Shown: piece by piece, positions 27,275 to 38,403 of the stretch
Layout of the letters: every line of letters begins with the position of its first letter
Numbering within the stretch: the stretch's first letter is position 1
The notes under the pieces: model-generated
Database searches by the model: none
Told to the model about the DNA's origin: nothing
The model's input: only the letters and a program-made list of their open reading frames with translations
Assembly: GCA_016713335.1 (NCBI GenBank)
Contig: JADJPH010000036.1
Coordinates: 1-64,000 of the forward strand
DNA from: Candidatus Fredericiella danica
GTDB taxonomy: Bacteria; Chloroflexota; Anaerolineae; Caldilineales; Caldilineaceae
DNA: 64,000 bases
Reading direction: 5' to 3'
Translations under genes and position numbers: made by a program

Positions 27275-29014
27275 CTATGATACCAAATCAGGCCTGAAGC
27301 GTTTTTGTTTGTCGTAGGGGAAGAAATCGAGCACTTCGCCGGCGCGGTTGCGCTCTTGCAACTCCTGCCAGAATTCAGGGGTGAATAAGCCGCCATGGGT
27401 TTCTTCCATCACGCGCCGTAGCGGCGCCGGAAACCAGAGAAACCGGCGGAATTCCTCGGGGAAGATGTCGTTTTCGGACACAGAGAACCACGGTTGGTCG
27501 GACAGTTCGTCTTCGTAACTGGCCGATTCCGGCATGGTGCGGAAGTTGCAGTCTGTCAGCAGGCACAGCTCGTCGTAGTCATAGAAGACGACGCGGCCGT
27601 GACGCGTCACCCCAAAGTTCTTGATAAACAGGTCGCCAGGAAAGACGTTGGCTGCCGCCAGATCGCGGATTGCCTGCCCGTAGTCGACTACCGCCGCCTC
27701 GGCTGCTTTGAACCCCATTTCCTTGATATAAAGGTCCATCGGGTAAAGGCGTCGCTCCGTGTAGAGATGCTTGATGATGACTTTGTTATCCTCGATTCGC
27801 ACAGTTTCCGCTGCAACAGATAGTAGCTCGTCCAGCAAATCTTGCGAAAAGCGCTCGCGATCAAACCGCAGATACTCGAACTCCTGTGCATCCACCATCC
27901 GGCCGACGCGATCCAATTTGAAGACAAGCCGGTAGCGATCGAGCACCTGGCTGCGTGTGGTGGTTTTGGGGGGCGCAAAATGGTCTTTGATGACCTTAAA
28001 CACCATGTCATAGGAGGGCAGGGTGAACACGGTCATCACCATGCCTTTGGCGCCACGGGCGATTTCAAACCGGTCATTCGAATTGCCGAGATGGCGGTAA
28101 AGCGCCCGGTACCGCTCCGTCTTGCCGTGCTTGTTATAGCCAATCGCAATGTAGAGTTCAGCTGCCGGTTTAAGGGGTAAGATGCTGTTAAGAAAGCCCA
28201 CTAGATCGCCAGGGGTGTCTGCTTCCACGTGAAAATAGGAGCGAGTGAAGCTGAATACCGTGCTCGCTTCGTCTTCCGTCAGCAGCACGGTATCGACATA
28301 AATGCCCTCCGGTGCGTGGATAAGGGGAATGATGAGTGGAATGAGGCGGTTGCGCTTCATGATCCGGCCGACAAGATAGGCGCCCTTGTTGCGGTAGAAG
28401 ACGGACTTAACCATCTCGATCTGATCAAAATCGGGTGTGTCCCAAATCGTACGCAACACTTCTTGCATCACTGCGGCCACGCTGGCCGCATCTCCACCTC
28501 GATCCACGTACTTCGCATCAAACGCATAGTCGTGGCGAATCGTCTCGATGGTCGATGCGAGTGGCTGGTCATCTGCAATCGAATAGCGCCGCAAGATCGA
28601 GGAGTTGCCAGTTGGCACAGTGGTTACGCCAAACCAGACAAATTCGAGTTCTGGTTCGACGCCGACCGTCACCAAGATTCGACGCGTCACCGAGTTGTAG
28701 AAGGTCTCGGCGAGTTCAACGTCCGTACGCCGGCTAATCAACACAGCGTACTCGTGCTTGATCGCATGCCAGAGTTCCTTATCGAGGGTCTTCGGACCGA
28801 GCGCCAGCCGTAATTCTACAACAGTGTCCTGAAGCACCTGCTCATACAAATCCAATCGTTCGACCGCGTCCGCCTGCCAATGACGCCACTCACGCTTTTC
28901 AAAGCGATCGCGTGCGCGCCGTGTGATCGCTTTGAACTGGACGTGGTACTCGTCGAATGCGTTATGAATGACTTCTGCGGTCTTTGAAGCACTGAGTTGT
29001 GGGTTGATCGTCAT
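27275..29014 (-). CDS. aceK: Isocitrate dehydrogenase kinase/phosphatase AceK
   Basis: An intact 579-residue AceK, which phosphorylates and dephosphorylates isocitrate dehydrogenase to send isocitrate into the glyoxylate bypass. Seen: the regulatory N-terminal half (FYNSVTRRI, VGRIMKRNRLIPLIIPL) and the kinase half with GMVMTVFTLPSYDMVFKVIKD, LYPMDLYIKE, GDLFIKNFGVTRHGRVVFYDYDE (the catalytic loop, read in parts). No aceA, aceB or icd lies in the window, whereas enterobacterial aceK is in aceBAK. AceK is best known from Proteobacteria, so its presence here is notable. The start is at ATG 29014. Confidence 0.93.
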   Translation of the reverse strand: MTINPQLSASKTAEVIHNAFDEYHVQFKAITRRARDRFEKREWRHWQADAVERLDLYEQVLQDTVVELRLALGPKTLDKELWHAIKHEYAVLISRRTDVELAETFYNSVTRRILVTVGVEPELEFVWFGVTTVPTGNSSILRRYSIADDQPLASTIETIRHDYAFDAKYVDRGGDAASVAAVMQEVLRTIWDTPDFDQIEMVKSVFYRNKGAYLVGRIMKRNRLIPLIIPLIHAPEGIYVDTVLLTEDEASTVFSFTRSYFHVEADTPGDLVGFLNSILPLKPAAELYIAIGYNKHGKTERYRALYRHLGNSNDRFEIARGAKGMVMTVFTLPSYDMVFKVIKDHFAPPKTTTRSQVLDRYRLVFKLDRVGRMVDAQEFEYLRFDRERFSQDLLDELLSVAAETVRIEDNKVIIKHLYTERRLYPMDLYIKEMGFKAAEAAVVDYGQAIRDLAAANVFPGDLFIKNFGVTRHGRVVFYDYDELCLLTDCNFRTMPESASYEDELSDQPWFSVSENDIFPEEFRRFLWFPAPLRRVMEETHGGLFTPEFWQELQERNRAGEVLDFFPYDKQKRFRPDLVS

Positions 29015-29040
29015 GGCGCATCACGTCTTGAGGGTGGATA

Positions 29041-29076
29041 GAGCCGGCGCCACAACACCGCCCCAGGCGCCGGCTC
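29041..29076. repeat. 11-bp perfect inverted repeat between aceK and the oxidoreductase
   Basis: GAGCCGGCGCC (29041-29051) pairs with GGCGCCGGCTC (29066-29076) around a 14-nt loop. It lies after the stop of the minus-strand oxidoreductase. No clear T run follows on the minus strand, so it is only a possible terminator. Confidence 0.5.
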
Positions 29077-29101
29077 CTTCATTAACGATTAGGAAGTGAA
29101 T

Positions 29102-30123
29102 CTAGACTTTGTCCACTTCGCTGAGCTTGACCGCACGGTTCTCCAGTGAGGACTTTTTCGCGGCCATGGCCATCACGACCGGCACGCGGCCATCGATGCC
29201 GGTCACGGGCGTCGGCGTGTCATTGCGGACGGCGTCGATGAACGCGCGCATCTCATTGGCGTAGCTTTCCGTGTAGCGCTCCATAAAGAAGTTCAGCGGC
29301 AGATCGCGATGGACGCTTTCCGCGGTGCTGATGATGGCGCGGTTGGGGTAGTTGTTTTCGGTCGCAATGGCGCCGGCGCTGCCCAGAATCTCGACGCGCT
29401 GATCGTAGCCATAGACCGCGCGGCGGCTGTTGTCGATCACGCCCATCGTGCCGTTGGCAAAGCGCAGGGTGACAAGGGCGGTGTCGATGTCGCCTGCTTC
29501 CAGAATGGCGGATCCACCAGATTGCCGGCGGCGGCGTAGATCTCCTCCACCTCACTGCCAATCAGGAAGCGCGCCATGTCGAAGTCGTGGATGGTCATAT
29601 CCATGAACATGTCGCCAGAACCCTTCACGTACTCGATGGGCGGTGGACCCGGGTCGCGGCTAATGATATGCAGCAGGTGCGGCGTGCCAATTTCGCCGGT
29701 TGCGACGGCCTGCCGCGCACGCGCAAAGTTGGGGTCAAAGCGGCGGTTGAAGCCGATCTGCAGTTTGACGCCTGCCTTCTCAACTGCATTCAGTGCATGG
29801 TCGATGGCTGGCAGGGTAAAGTCGATGGGCTTCTCGCAGAAGATGTGTTTGCCCGCCGCAGCGGCTTCCGCAATGATCTGCGCATGGGTGCTCGTCAGCG
29901 AACAGATGATCACGGCTTCGACGGCTGGGCTTGCGAGGACGGTCTGGTAGTCCGGCACGGCGAACTTCACGCTATAGTCATCGGCACAGCGCCGGGCGGC
30001 AGCCTCGTTGACGTCGGCGACGAGTACGAGGCGCGCATCCGGCATCCGACGCTGGATGTTTTCGGCATGGACACGCCCAATCCGTCCGGCGCCGATCAGG
30101 CCAAGGTTCAGTGGTGATGTCAT
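29102..30123 (-). CDS. Gfo/Idh/MocA oxidoreductase, inositol 2-dehydrogenase-like, one frameshift
   Basis: An NAD-binding Rossmann domain (LGLIGAGRIGRVHAENI), the CEKPIDF motif and the catalytic GSGDMFMDMTIHDFDMARFLIG identify an inositol dehydrogenase-like (IolG) protein. After VDPPFWKQAT the reading moves to another frame (GVIDNSRRAVYGYDQRVEI...) near 29510. Joined length is about 339 residues, usual for IolG. An inositol monophosphatase-like gene lies 1.4 kb upstream on the same strand, which fits an inositol theme, but no other iol genes are seen. The start is at ATG 30123. Confidence 0.85.
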
Positions 30124-30142
30124 ATAAATGCTCTCTTTTTAT

Positions 30143-30190
30143 TTTTAGAAAAGGAGGAAACGGGATTCCGAAAATGACTCTCGTTTCCTC
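30143..30190 (-). terminator. Predicted terminator after the hydrolase/repeat-protein genes
   Basis: GAGGAAACG (30154-30162) pairs with CGTTTCCTC (30182-30190). Read on the minus strand, the stem is followed by CTTTTCTAAAAAT. It separates the hydrolase gene (ending 30256) from the oxidoreductase start at 30123. Confidence 0.6.
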
Positions 30191-30255
30191 TATTTTATCG
30201 CAGGTGGAGCACTAATTGCGAAGTCGAGCGGCGATCATCTCCATGTCCATTCGGC

Positions 30256-31120
30256 TTACTCGGCGTCAAGGGCGCGACGCCTGACCGCGTCATATCCGTC
30301 GAAATCATCGAGAATGAAGTCGATCCAGCGATCCACCAGTTGCTGTGGCGCCTCCAGGTGAGGTGAATGTCCGATGTTGCGAAACACTTCCAGATTGCTG
30401 GCGCCTGGAATCGCAATGAGCGTGCGTGTGGTGGCATCACGATCCACGATCACGTCCTGATCACCCCCCTACCAGGAGGGTCGGCAGGGTGAGCTGCCGG
30501 GCGTCGGCAAAGCGATTCCACTGCGCTAGCCCGCGTGCAATCTCGGTAAAGGCGGCCGGGGCCATCTGTTGGGCGTCATCGACCAGCTCATCCAGCAACC
30601 GGCGATTTGCCGGCGAGACCTCTGGCGTCCGCCAAAGCGATGGTGCAAGTAATGTCATCGCTTCAGTCAGCAATTGGCGATCAGTCTTCATCTCTTCAAG
30701 GAGTAGGTACGTGTCGATTGGGGTAAACACGCCTTCAACGGGCGCCGTATCGACCAGCGTGAGCGTGGCTGCGCGTTCAGGATGGGTGAACACATACTCC
30801 ATCGCCACCGCACCCGCGTTTGAATGTGCCATCAGGTGAAAATCAGCTAGATCCAGCGCGTCGACCAGCGCTGCGACATCGGCCGCCAGACTGGCGACTT
30901 CATACCCTGCTTCTGGTTTGTCACTTTGTCCGCAGCCGCGCTGGTCCGGTGCAATCGCAAGGATTTCCGCCGGGAGGGCAGCCATGAACTGCTCCCACCA
31001 ACGCCCGGTGCCATAACTCCCGTGGAGCAGGACAAGAGGAACGCCGTCGCTGTCGCCGCTAATCCGGCAGTGCACGCGAAGACGCGCGGTCTCGATGTTG
31101 AGTCTTTGCTGCTGCACCAT
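30256..31120 (-). CDS. Alpha/beta hydrolase, one frameshift
   Basis: A lipase/epoxide hydrolase-like fold: LVLLHGSYGTGRWWEQF (oxyanion HG), DQRGCGQSDKP, nucleophile region MAHSNAGAVAMEY and, in the second frame, the catalytic-His end NIGHSPHLEAPQQLVDRW. An indel at the C run near 30460 separates LPTLLVGG from VIVDRDATTR. Joined length is about 288 residues. The nucleophile elbow reads HSNAG. The start ATG at 31120 abuts the upstream repeat-protein stop. Substrate unknown. Confidence 0.82.
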
Positions 31121-31537
31121 TTATCGTGCCATCCGTTTGTCTGCTTCGGCCTGGTCTGGCAGAAACAACAGCAAGAGCGCAGCGGCGGCTTCGGCCGGAT
31201 GCAAGCCCTCGACCCGGCCAACCTCTTCTTCGCCCAGGATCAAGCCCCCCTGCACCACGACGCCATCCGGATCGACCCAGCCCAGATCGCCGCCCTCAAA
31301 AAGCCCGTGGCTGGTGATGCGGCCGCCTGGCGTCACTGTCCCCAATTCGCGCTCGTCGCGGCTCATCTGGCGAAAAACTCGCCCTTCACGGTCGACGCGG
31401 CCAACTTGCTCGCCATCACCATGCCGCAAGGCAAAGATCTTCAATTCTGCGTCAACCCAACCCACCCGGAATTCGGACTCCCCGTCCTTGCTACGGGCGT
31501 AGATGATGGTGCGTGAGCTTGCTATTGCGTTTGCCAT
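31121..31537 (-). CDS. Small acidic protein with repeated VGxVDxxGxV strands, unknown function
   Basis: A 138-residue intact frame. Four to five short beta-like repeats are visible: VGWVDAELKIF, VGRVDREGRVF, LGTVTPGGRIT, LGWVDPDGVVV and VGRVEGL, spaced about 20-25 residues. A helical Ala/Leu-rich tail (AEAAAALLLLFLP) ends in charged residues. I do not recognise a named family. The pattern suggests a small beta-roll or beta-propeller-like sheet. It is directly coupled to the hydrolase gene. Confidence 0.7.
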   Translation of the reverse strand: MANAIASSRTIIYARSKDGESEFRVGWVDAELKIFALRHGDGEQVGRVDREGRVFRQMSRDERELGTVTPGGRITSHGLFEGGDLGWVDPDGVVVQGGLILGEEEVGRVEGLHPAEAAAALLLLFLPDQAEADKRMAR

Positions 31538-31554
31538 CGTGTCAGCTATCTACC

Positions 31555-32356
31555 TCAGCGCGGGCGCGCAGCCTCGCGTACGTGCTGCATCAGGGCCGGA
31601 TTGGCGGCGCTGAAAATGGGTTCCGTCCTACCTAGATAGTCCAGCCGCTCTGCCGGCAGCGGAAAGATCGGCTCGCCTGACGTGCGGGTCACGATGCCGC
31701 CTGCCTCCTGTACGATGAGCACGGAAGCGGCCAGGTCCCACACCATGGGCGTTGCCTCGATGCCGGCCAGGGCCGTGCCGTCAGCCACTTTGCAGAGATG
31801 GTAGGCCGCGCTGCCGAGGATGCGTGCCTTGAGCGGCGTTTTGAGTTCGAAAAGCCGTTCGGTGCGCGTGCAGCGCATGATCAACTGCTCGTCGTCAGCC
31901 TCTTGCACCTGGGCTGTAGTGATGGGCTGGCCGTTGCCACGCGGCGCCACTGCCCTTGATGGCGCTGTAGAGTTCGTTTACGAGCGGGAAGTTGAGGACG
32001 CCAACGACCGGATCGCCGTGCCAGAGCAGCGCGATGCTCACGCCCCAAAGGGGCACGCCACGGGCGAAGTTGGTGGTGCCATCGATCGGGTCGACAACCC
32101 AGGTGAACGCAATCGCCGGGTCATAGGCGGTTGCCTGCTCTTCGCTGAGGATGGCATGGTCCGGATAAGCCGCATGTAGTGCGGCCGCGATGCTGCGATC
32201 AATCTGTTCATCGGTGGCGGTCACCAACGTGCCGTCCCGCTTGCGTCGCGCCTCGATCACGCCAAAGCTTGCTGCGGCAATGCTGCCGGCCTCGCTCGCC
32301 AGCTTCAGTGCCAACGCCCGATATTCCGCCCAATTCCCATGTCTGTTCGCACTCAT
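31555..32356 (-). CDS. Inositol monophosphatase family protein, one frameshift
   Basis: This is an IMPase-family phosphatase. Metal motifs are seen: SEEQA, WVVDPIDGTTNFARGVPLW, and in the second frame WDLAASVLIVQEAGG. An indel near 31945 joins the frames. Joined length is about 266 residues. Possible substrates are inositol phosphates, fructose 1,6-bisphosphate or histidinol phosphate; the sequence alone does not decide. The start is at ATG 32356. The divergent giant surface gene begins about 210 nt away; I see no strong promoter in that gap. Confidence 0.85.
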
Positions 32357-32565
32357 GGCCCGCTCGCCTTTTTGTTACCCTACTGCCCTTGTAGCAGAGA
32401 TGTGATGCACGTGTTGGTTATCGTACCTGCATCTACGAGGAATCTCCAACCGTGATGCAAGAGCATGTTGAAATGGACCTGACTGAGCACTCGGATTGTC
32501 ACCAACCCTAAGGTGTGGTAGAAGATGTATTAACTACCAAACATTGAAACTGGGTTCGGCAACCG

Positions 32566-35500
32566 ATGAATTCTCCACGATCTCCACGTTCGGCTCGCTT
32601 CCTTGACGTGATGAAATTCATCGTGGTTGTTGCGCTTGCGGTGCTGGCGATTTTCCTGCTGCTCGTGCTCAGTTGGCAACAACAGCAGGCCCAGTTGCCG
32701 GACATCATCCAGACGACGGTCGTCCCCCAATTTACGCCCGCAAACTTCGCCGCCGCACCGCAACTTGCCGCGCCGGTTGGCGAGTTGCCCGCCGACGCCG
32801 TCACGTTACGAGGCTCGGCGCTGCCTGGGCATTCCGTGCAGGCGCTAATCGACGGCAAGCCCTTTGGTCGCGTCCTGGTCGATCCGAGTGGAGCGTGGGA
32901 CCTCACCGGCGCCTTGCCCGCAGCCGGAACGTACCTGGTCCGCCTGCAACTGCTTGACGCCCTGGACGAATTGATCGCACAAGGTGACTCGATTCCACTC
33001 GCCGTGGCGCCTGCCGCAGGTGCGCTGGCGCCGCCGGTCATTCGCGGGATGGTCGCACTGGACGCGGCGCCGCACGGTGGTGAGGGACTCATCGCAGGGC
33101 CGATCGTGGTGACCGGCACTGGTACGTCCGGTCAAATTGTCGAAGCCGTGATCGCCAATCGCACCGTGGCCACTGCGCCTGTGGGCGCCGGCGGCGTCTG
33201 GACAGTCACCGTCGACGTGCGTGCACCGGGGATCTATCCGCTCACTGTGCGTGCACTGGATGAAAAAGGTGGGGTGCTTGGCGCATCCGCACCTGCCGTC
33301 CTGCGCGTGGACGCGCCAACTGTGCCCATCGTTGCGGTGACCAATACCCCGGAACCATCGGCAACCCCCACGGCGACCGCCACGCCGGCCCCTTCGCCTA
33401 CACCAGAGCCCACCAGGGCGCCCCCGGTCGTTATGGGCCTTTGGGTAGATCCAGGCGCAGCCGATGCGCCGCGCCTGGTGTTGAACGGCACAGGGGCGGC
33501 CGGCGACGACCTTCTGGTTGCCATCGACGGCACGGTCGTCGCCACCTCCACGGTAGACGTACAGGGCATTGGCAGGTGACAACCACGGCGCCCGCCGCGC
33601 GGCGGTGGATGTCGTGATCTCCACGGTGGGGCAGGGCGGGGCAACGTCACAAAGTATCACCATGACGGTGCGTTTCGAGCCAACCGTCACGCCAGCACCC
33701 ACATCGACTCCGACTGACACGCAACGCCGACACGAGGCAACGGCGACCCACACGCCGGCACCAACCGATACCGCAACTGCAACGGCAGCGCCGTCAACAC
33801 GCCGCCGCCACAGCAACACCAGCACCCCCAACGACCTTCCGCCACCAACCTCGCCCCCCACGGGCACAGCGACACCTACGCTGACGCCAGCGCCAACCGC
33901 GACGGTGACACCGCCCCCACCGCAACGCAAGCGCCACCGGTGATTTTGACGGCTGCGGCGGTGCCCGATTCGCCCCGCATGTTGGCGATCTCAGGGTCGG
34001 CCGCGCCCGGCGCAATTGTCGAGCTTTTGTTAAACGAGCAGAAGGCCGGCGTGACCGTCGCCGATCCACAGGGTGCGTGGCGGCAGGTCGTTGAGTTGGC
34101 ATCCACTGATCCCTACAGCCTCACCGTGCGCTCTGTGGATGCATCGGGTGGGATTTTGGCCGGTGGCGCCGCACCGTGGCGCGTTGCAGCGCCGACCCCC
34201 ACGCCGGCGCCTACCGCAACACCGTCGGCAACACCGGTGCCGACGGCGACTGCACCACCGACGGAGACGGCCACGAGTACACCGACCGCCTCGAGCACTG
34301 CCACTTCGACCAGTACATCTGTTCCCACCGCCACCCAGACCGAAACGCCCGTACCATCTGCGACGGCAACGAATACGGCAACGCCATTGCCGACCGCAAC
34401 CGATACCCTTCGCCAACCGGCACCGCAACGGCCACCGACACCTCGACCCCGACTGATACCCCGGCGCCGACGGCAACTTCGACGGATACACCGCTCCCCA
34501 CCGCAACGGCGACGCCACAGCCAACGGCGACTGGCACGAACACGCCCACTACGGCGCCTACCAATACGCCGCTACCCACGGCGACGGCCACAGAAACGGC
34601 GACACCAGAGCCAACCCTGACTGATACACCGGCGCCGACCGCAACAGCGACCGAGACGGCAACGTCCACGCCGCCACCCACGGCAACGGATACAGCGACG
34701 CCACTACCGACAGCGACCGAGACCCCATCGCCCACCGGTACTGCGACGCCAACTGACACCCCTATACCGCCGCCAACGGCAACGAACACACCGGTTCCAA
34801 GTGCGACGGCGACACAGACCGCAACGGCGTTGCCAACTGCCACCGCGACTGCGGCTCCGACAGAGACATCTACAGTGACACCCGCCCCAACGGCGAGCGC
34901 GACAACGACGCCAATGCAGGGAGGGGTGCTGACCCCAACGCTGGAGGTAAACAAAGCTGCGGTGCTGCCGCTCGTGGGCGCCGGCGATCAGGGTCCCAAC
35001 ACCGCAACGTCTGGCGCAACCGGGGTCCTCTCCGGAACCGAAGTGCTGAGCGCCACAACGACCCCGCGGCCGGGGACTGCGGCGACGACGGAGCCAACGT
35101 CCACGCCAACACCTGATCCCACAGCGACTGCCACGCCCAAGCCATTGCCGGCTGCGACCGGCACGAACACACCCACCACGGCGCCAACGGCTACATTGCG
35201 CCACGGCGACGGCGACGAAGCAAGTCGAACCGCCAACCGCCACGAACACAGCGGTTCCAACCGCAACCTCCACGCCAAAAACAACGTTGCCCCCAACGCC
35301 AACAAATACTGCCCCAGTGGAGCCTGAGCCAACGGCAACCATGACCCCGGCCCCCACGTCGACGCCGACTTCTATGGCGGTTGCGTCGAGTCCCATCACC
35401 GCAACCGCTTCCATCACGCAAACCGTCACGGTAACCGCCGAAACCGCAACCGTGGCATCAGCAGCGGCAACTGCGACCGTTGCACCGGCCGCAACGCCGA

Positions 35501-36854
35501 CGCCAAAGCCGACTTTGCAACCGAGCCCGACGCCTGCGGCAATGCCCGCTGACGGTGACCCCGACGCCCAAGGTGATCGAAACTGCCACGGCTACTTCGG
35601 CGCCGGCCGCAACGGCGGCGAACACACCCGAGCCGACGCCCACTACAGCGCCAGGCGCCACGGCCACCGCTACGGCGATACCGACAACTGCGGCGCCGAA
35701 GGTAATCGTTACTGCCACTGCAACGCCATTGCCCACTGCAACGGCGTCGGACACGCCTGTGCCTGCGCCCACGGCGACGGCGATACCACCAACTGTGACA
35801 AACACACCGGTTCCAACCGCAACGCCAGGCGCAACACCCACCGAGAAACCAACGGCCTTGCCACCGACGGCCACGAAACCCGTGGCGCCAACGGCAACCC
35901 CGACAACGAGGCCAACCCTGGCGCCGGCTCCCTACTGCCAGCACGCCGAAGGCCGCAACGGCGTCCCAACCGCGCCGACGCAACAGACACGGTGGTTCCC
36001 CGGCGACACCGACAGCGAAACCAACCTTGCAGCCGGCGCCCCGTCCGCCCGCCGCAGCAACTGCAACCGGCGTTCCCACTTTGGGCAGCGGTCCTCGGCG
36101 GCACTCCGGGCGGGGTCGGGTGCTCTGAAGCATGCGGCTGGAGTCCACGGCAGCAGCAGGGACGCCGGCGACGATTGTTGCGTCATCCCCAGTTGCGACC
36201 GCTGCCTCGACGCCAGCGCCAGGTGCTACTGCGGTGACGACCGGCATTGCAACGCCAACCGCGATATCGACGGTGACGACGGTCGCTGCATCGCCAACTA
36301 CAGCCAGCACCACCACGCCTGACCCTGCACCAACACAGGCTGAGGCGCCGGTCGCGGCAACCACTGCCACACCGGAATCGAGCACTACGCTGCCTGCAAG
36401 CACACCCACGAATGCGAGCAGCGCGTCGCAGCCCACACAATCAACTCCGGCGCCTGGTGCGCCCGAAACTGCCACACCGGAGGCGACGGCGATCGCCGGG
36501 CAGCCGGCTGTTACGGTGACCCCTGCGTTGACAGCGACTGCGTCTAGCGATGCGGCAATCACCCCGGTGCCGTCGATCACGGAGACTGCGGTTGTATCGG
36601 CGACGGCTGGCATCGCTGCGCAAGCAACGCCCCGCAGCGCAGTGGAAGCAACTGCCACGGTGGAGACTGAAAACCTGGGGACGGGGACCGAAGAAGACGG
36701 ATTGGCGCCACCCGTGTCACCGGATGATCTACCTGCCACCGGGGCAGAGGTGGGCGGGGGAGCCACACCGCTGCTGGTGGCGTCGGCCGTGGTCGGCCTG
36801 TTGTTGGGGTGGACCTATGTGTCGCGTCGCCGGTGCAATGACCGGCACTCGTAG
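32566..36854 (+). CDS. Giant Thr/Pro/Ala-rich mucin-like surface protein with LPATG anchor, multiply frameshifted
   Basis: At least six frames in series give one protein of about 1,430 residues. An N-terminal membrane segment (about residues 17-38, VVVALAVLAIFLLLVLSW) is followed by Ig-like modules (RGSALPGHSVQALIDG...; VTGTGTSGQIVEAVI...), a TPT-rich spacer, and further modules (LNGTGAAGDDLLVAIDG; ISGSAAPGAIVELLLN). A Thr/Pro/Ala stalk of about 750 residues then leads to LPATG (36729-36743), a hydrophobic helix and RRR. The end looks like a sortase substrate; the stalk is a likely O-glycosylation target. No sortase gene is in view. It is probably a long fibre on the cell surface. Exact frame joins cannot be fixed by eye. 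Confidence 0.8.
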
Positions 36855-36857
36855 AAA

Positions 36858-37828
36858 TCAGTACAAATCGTCAGTCAACCCAGCTTCGAGTTCATCCAAG
36901 ATGTAGTGCCGGGCCGTCGTCTCGAGGCGCTTGTGTCCCAGCGCCTTCTGCGCCATGCGCAGATTCTTGCGTGCCAACTGGGTGCCGACAAAGCGTCGAA
37001 AATCGTGGGGCTTCACGTCATCCATGCCATTGCCGCCCGCATACTTGCGCACCACACGCCACACCGAGACCACCGACATGGCCCGGGTTGATGCCCGCTG
37101 GCCACGGCCGTCAAAGGCGGTAAATATGTAGTCGCTGGTGACAGGGCGGGCCTTGAGCCAGGCCGCAATGTGTTGGAAAGCCTCGCGGCTTAGCGGCACT
37201 TCACGCCACTCCACGTCATTCTTACTCAGCACCGAAACCACATAGCTGTTGCCTTTGGGCTTGATCTGTTCTTGTTTCAGCCCGGTGATTTCGCTGACGC
37301 GCATCCCGCTGCTGGCCATCGTGGCGAGCAGGGCGGTGTCGCGGAGACCGATGAGCACCGCCACATCGGGGGCATCACAGACCTGACGCATCTCTTCGGG
37401 TTCGATGCGCACGCGGGACTTGGCCTTGACCCGATTCTTCAGCGCTGCGATTTTGACGCCGTTGACGTGGTCAAACGCGGCGGCGAGTTCGACGTCGACG
37501 TACCCCTGGGAGGCCGCTTCACGCATTAGCCGCTTGACCGCACTCAGCATCCGGTTGATGGTGTTGGGGCTCATCTCGGTTTCGTTCGCCAGGTGGGCGC
37601 GCCAGCGGGCGAGGGTGACCGGGTCGATGGCGGCGAGGAACGAGCCTGCATAGGCCATATAGGTGGCGAAGTCCCGGCGGTACATATTGATACTGGACGG
37701 CGCCAGTTGGCCGGCCAGGATGCTGGCATCAAAGGTGGCGATCATCGCCACCTTTGTTTCGTTGCTTGTGCCGTTATTGGGAGGGCAGGGGGCATTCCCT
37801 CGGTATCTAGTAGTGGAACCTTACGCAT
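36858..37828 (-). CDS. Tyrosine recombinase (XerC/D-like integrase)
   Basis: The 36858-37751 frame is a complete phage-type integrase: a SAM-like N-terminal DNA-binding domain (SINMYRRDFATYMAYAG), then the catalytic domain with Arg in SSGMRVSEITGL, HDFRR, and LGHKRLETTARHY with the nucleophile Tyr. Upstream of the GTG at 37751 another frame (MRKVPLLDTEGM...) with a good ribosome site (GGAGTGA) joins after one indel, so I extend to the ATG at 37828. It ends 3 bp from the 3' end of the giant surface gene, converging on it. No other phage or transposon genes are present. Confidence 0.88.
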
Positions 37829-37858
37829 AGTCATCACTCCGTTTTGCATTCTGACCTT

Positions 37859-37887
37859 AGCTTATCATAATTAAACTTTACTGTCAA
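37859..37887 (-). promoter_or_regulatory. Strong predicted promoter of the integrase
   Basis: On the minus strand, perfect -35 TTGACA, a 17-nt spacer and TAAGCT lie in an AT-rich patch (about 37850-37915) unlike the GC-rich surroundings. The ATG at 37828 is about 30 nt downstream. Confidence 0.65.
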
Positions 37888-38403
37888 GTAGTTTATTTAA
37901 CCTATTTCGGAGCTGGGGCATATTTTTGCCGTTTTGCGCCAAAAGAGGGGGGCGCTATACTAGCTGCTTCCTTAATCGATGCGCCATTACACCCAAGAAG
38001 GGCTGCGGAAACCCTCGGCCCGAGTGCTGATCCTCGTTGCTTCCGGCCGCAGCCCGCCCGCCGCGCGCCAGATTCGGCCGTCCCTCTGCTCACGGCCGGC
38101 CGTTGCGCCCCTCCCAGAACGTCGTCGTGTTTGTGTGCGTGCGGCGTAGGATTCCGGACTGAAAGGAGTCTGTCCTAGTGAGCGACCGGAGCGGGAATCC
38201 AGGGTAAGCTGGTCCATGTAGCCCCAAATATTCGGCTATGCGAAGATTCCTGGTCTCCGGACCTGGCAAGACCAATAGCGAAAAGTAAGAGTCATTTAAT
38301 TACGCTATTTTTCGTAAAAAGTTGCGGCCACGTAGCGTGGGTGACGCGCAACCGGCACAACGAAGCCGAACGCAACCGCCAAATCCAGCACGACGAGACG
38401 AAC
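37888..38403. other. Gene-poor stretch upstream of the integrase with short palindromes
   Basis: I see no convincing gene here. Palindromic bits are TTCG-GCTATG-CGAA (38231-38244) and AATAGCG...CGCTATT (38274-38280 and 38303-38309). GCTATGCGAA recurs at 38645-38654. These could be recombinase arm or core sites, which is inference. Confidence 0.4.

Noticed and set aside
28229..28813. 194-aa plus-strand frame
   Set aside because: Antisense to the intact aceK gene.
34211..34954. Val/Gly/Ala-rich minus-strand frame of 247 aa
   Set aside because: Low-complexity mirror of the Thr/Pro stalk codons of the surface gene; no start signal or domain.
34200..36600. Possible CRISPR or satellite array
   Set aside because: The periodicity is that of Thr-Pro-Ala codons with constant variation; there are no fixed repeats with unique spacers of uniform length.
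37902..38275. Minus-strand frames of 60-76 aa upstream of the integrase
   Set aside because: Arg/Ser-rich, overlapping each other, no ribosome site; judged non-coding.
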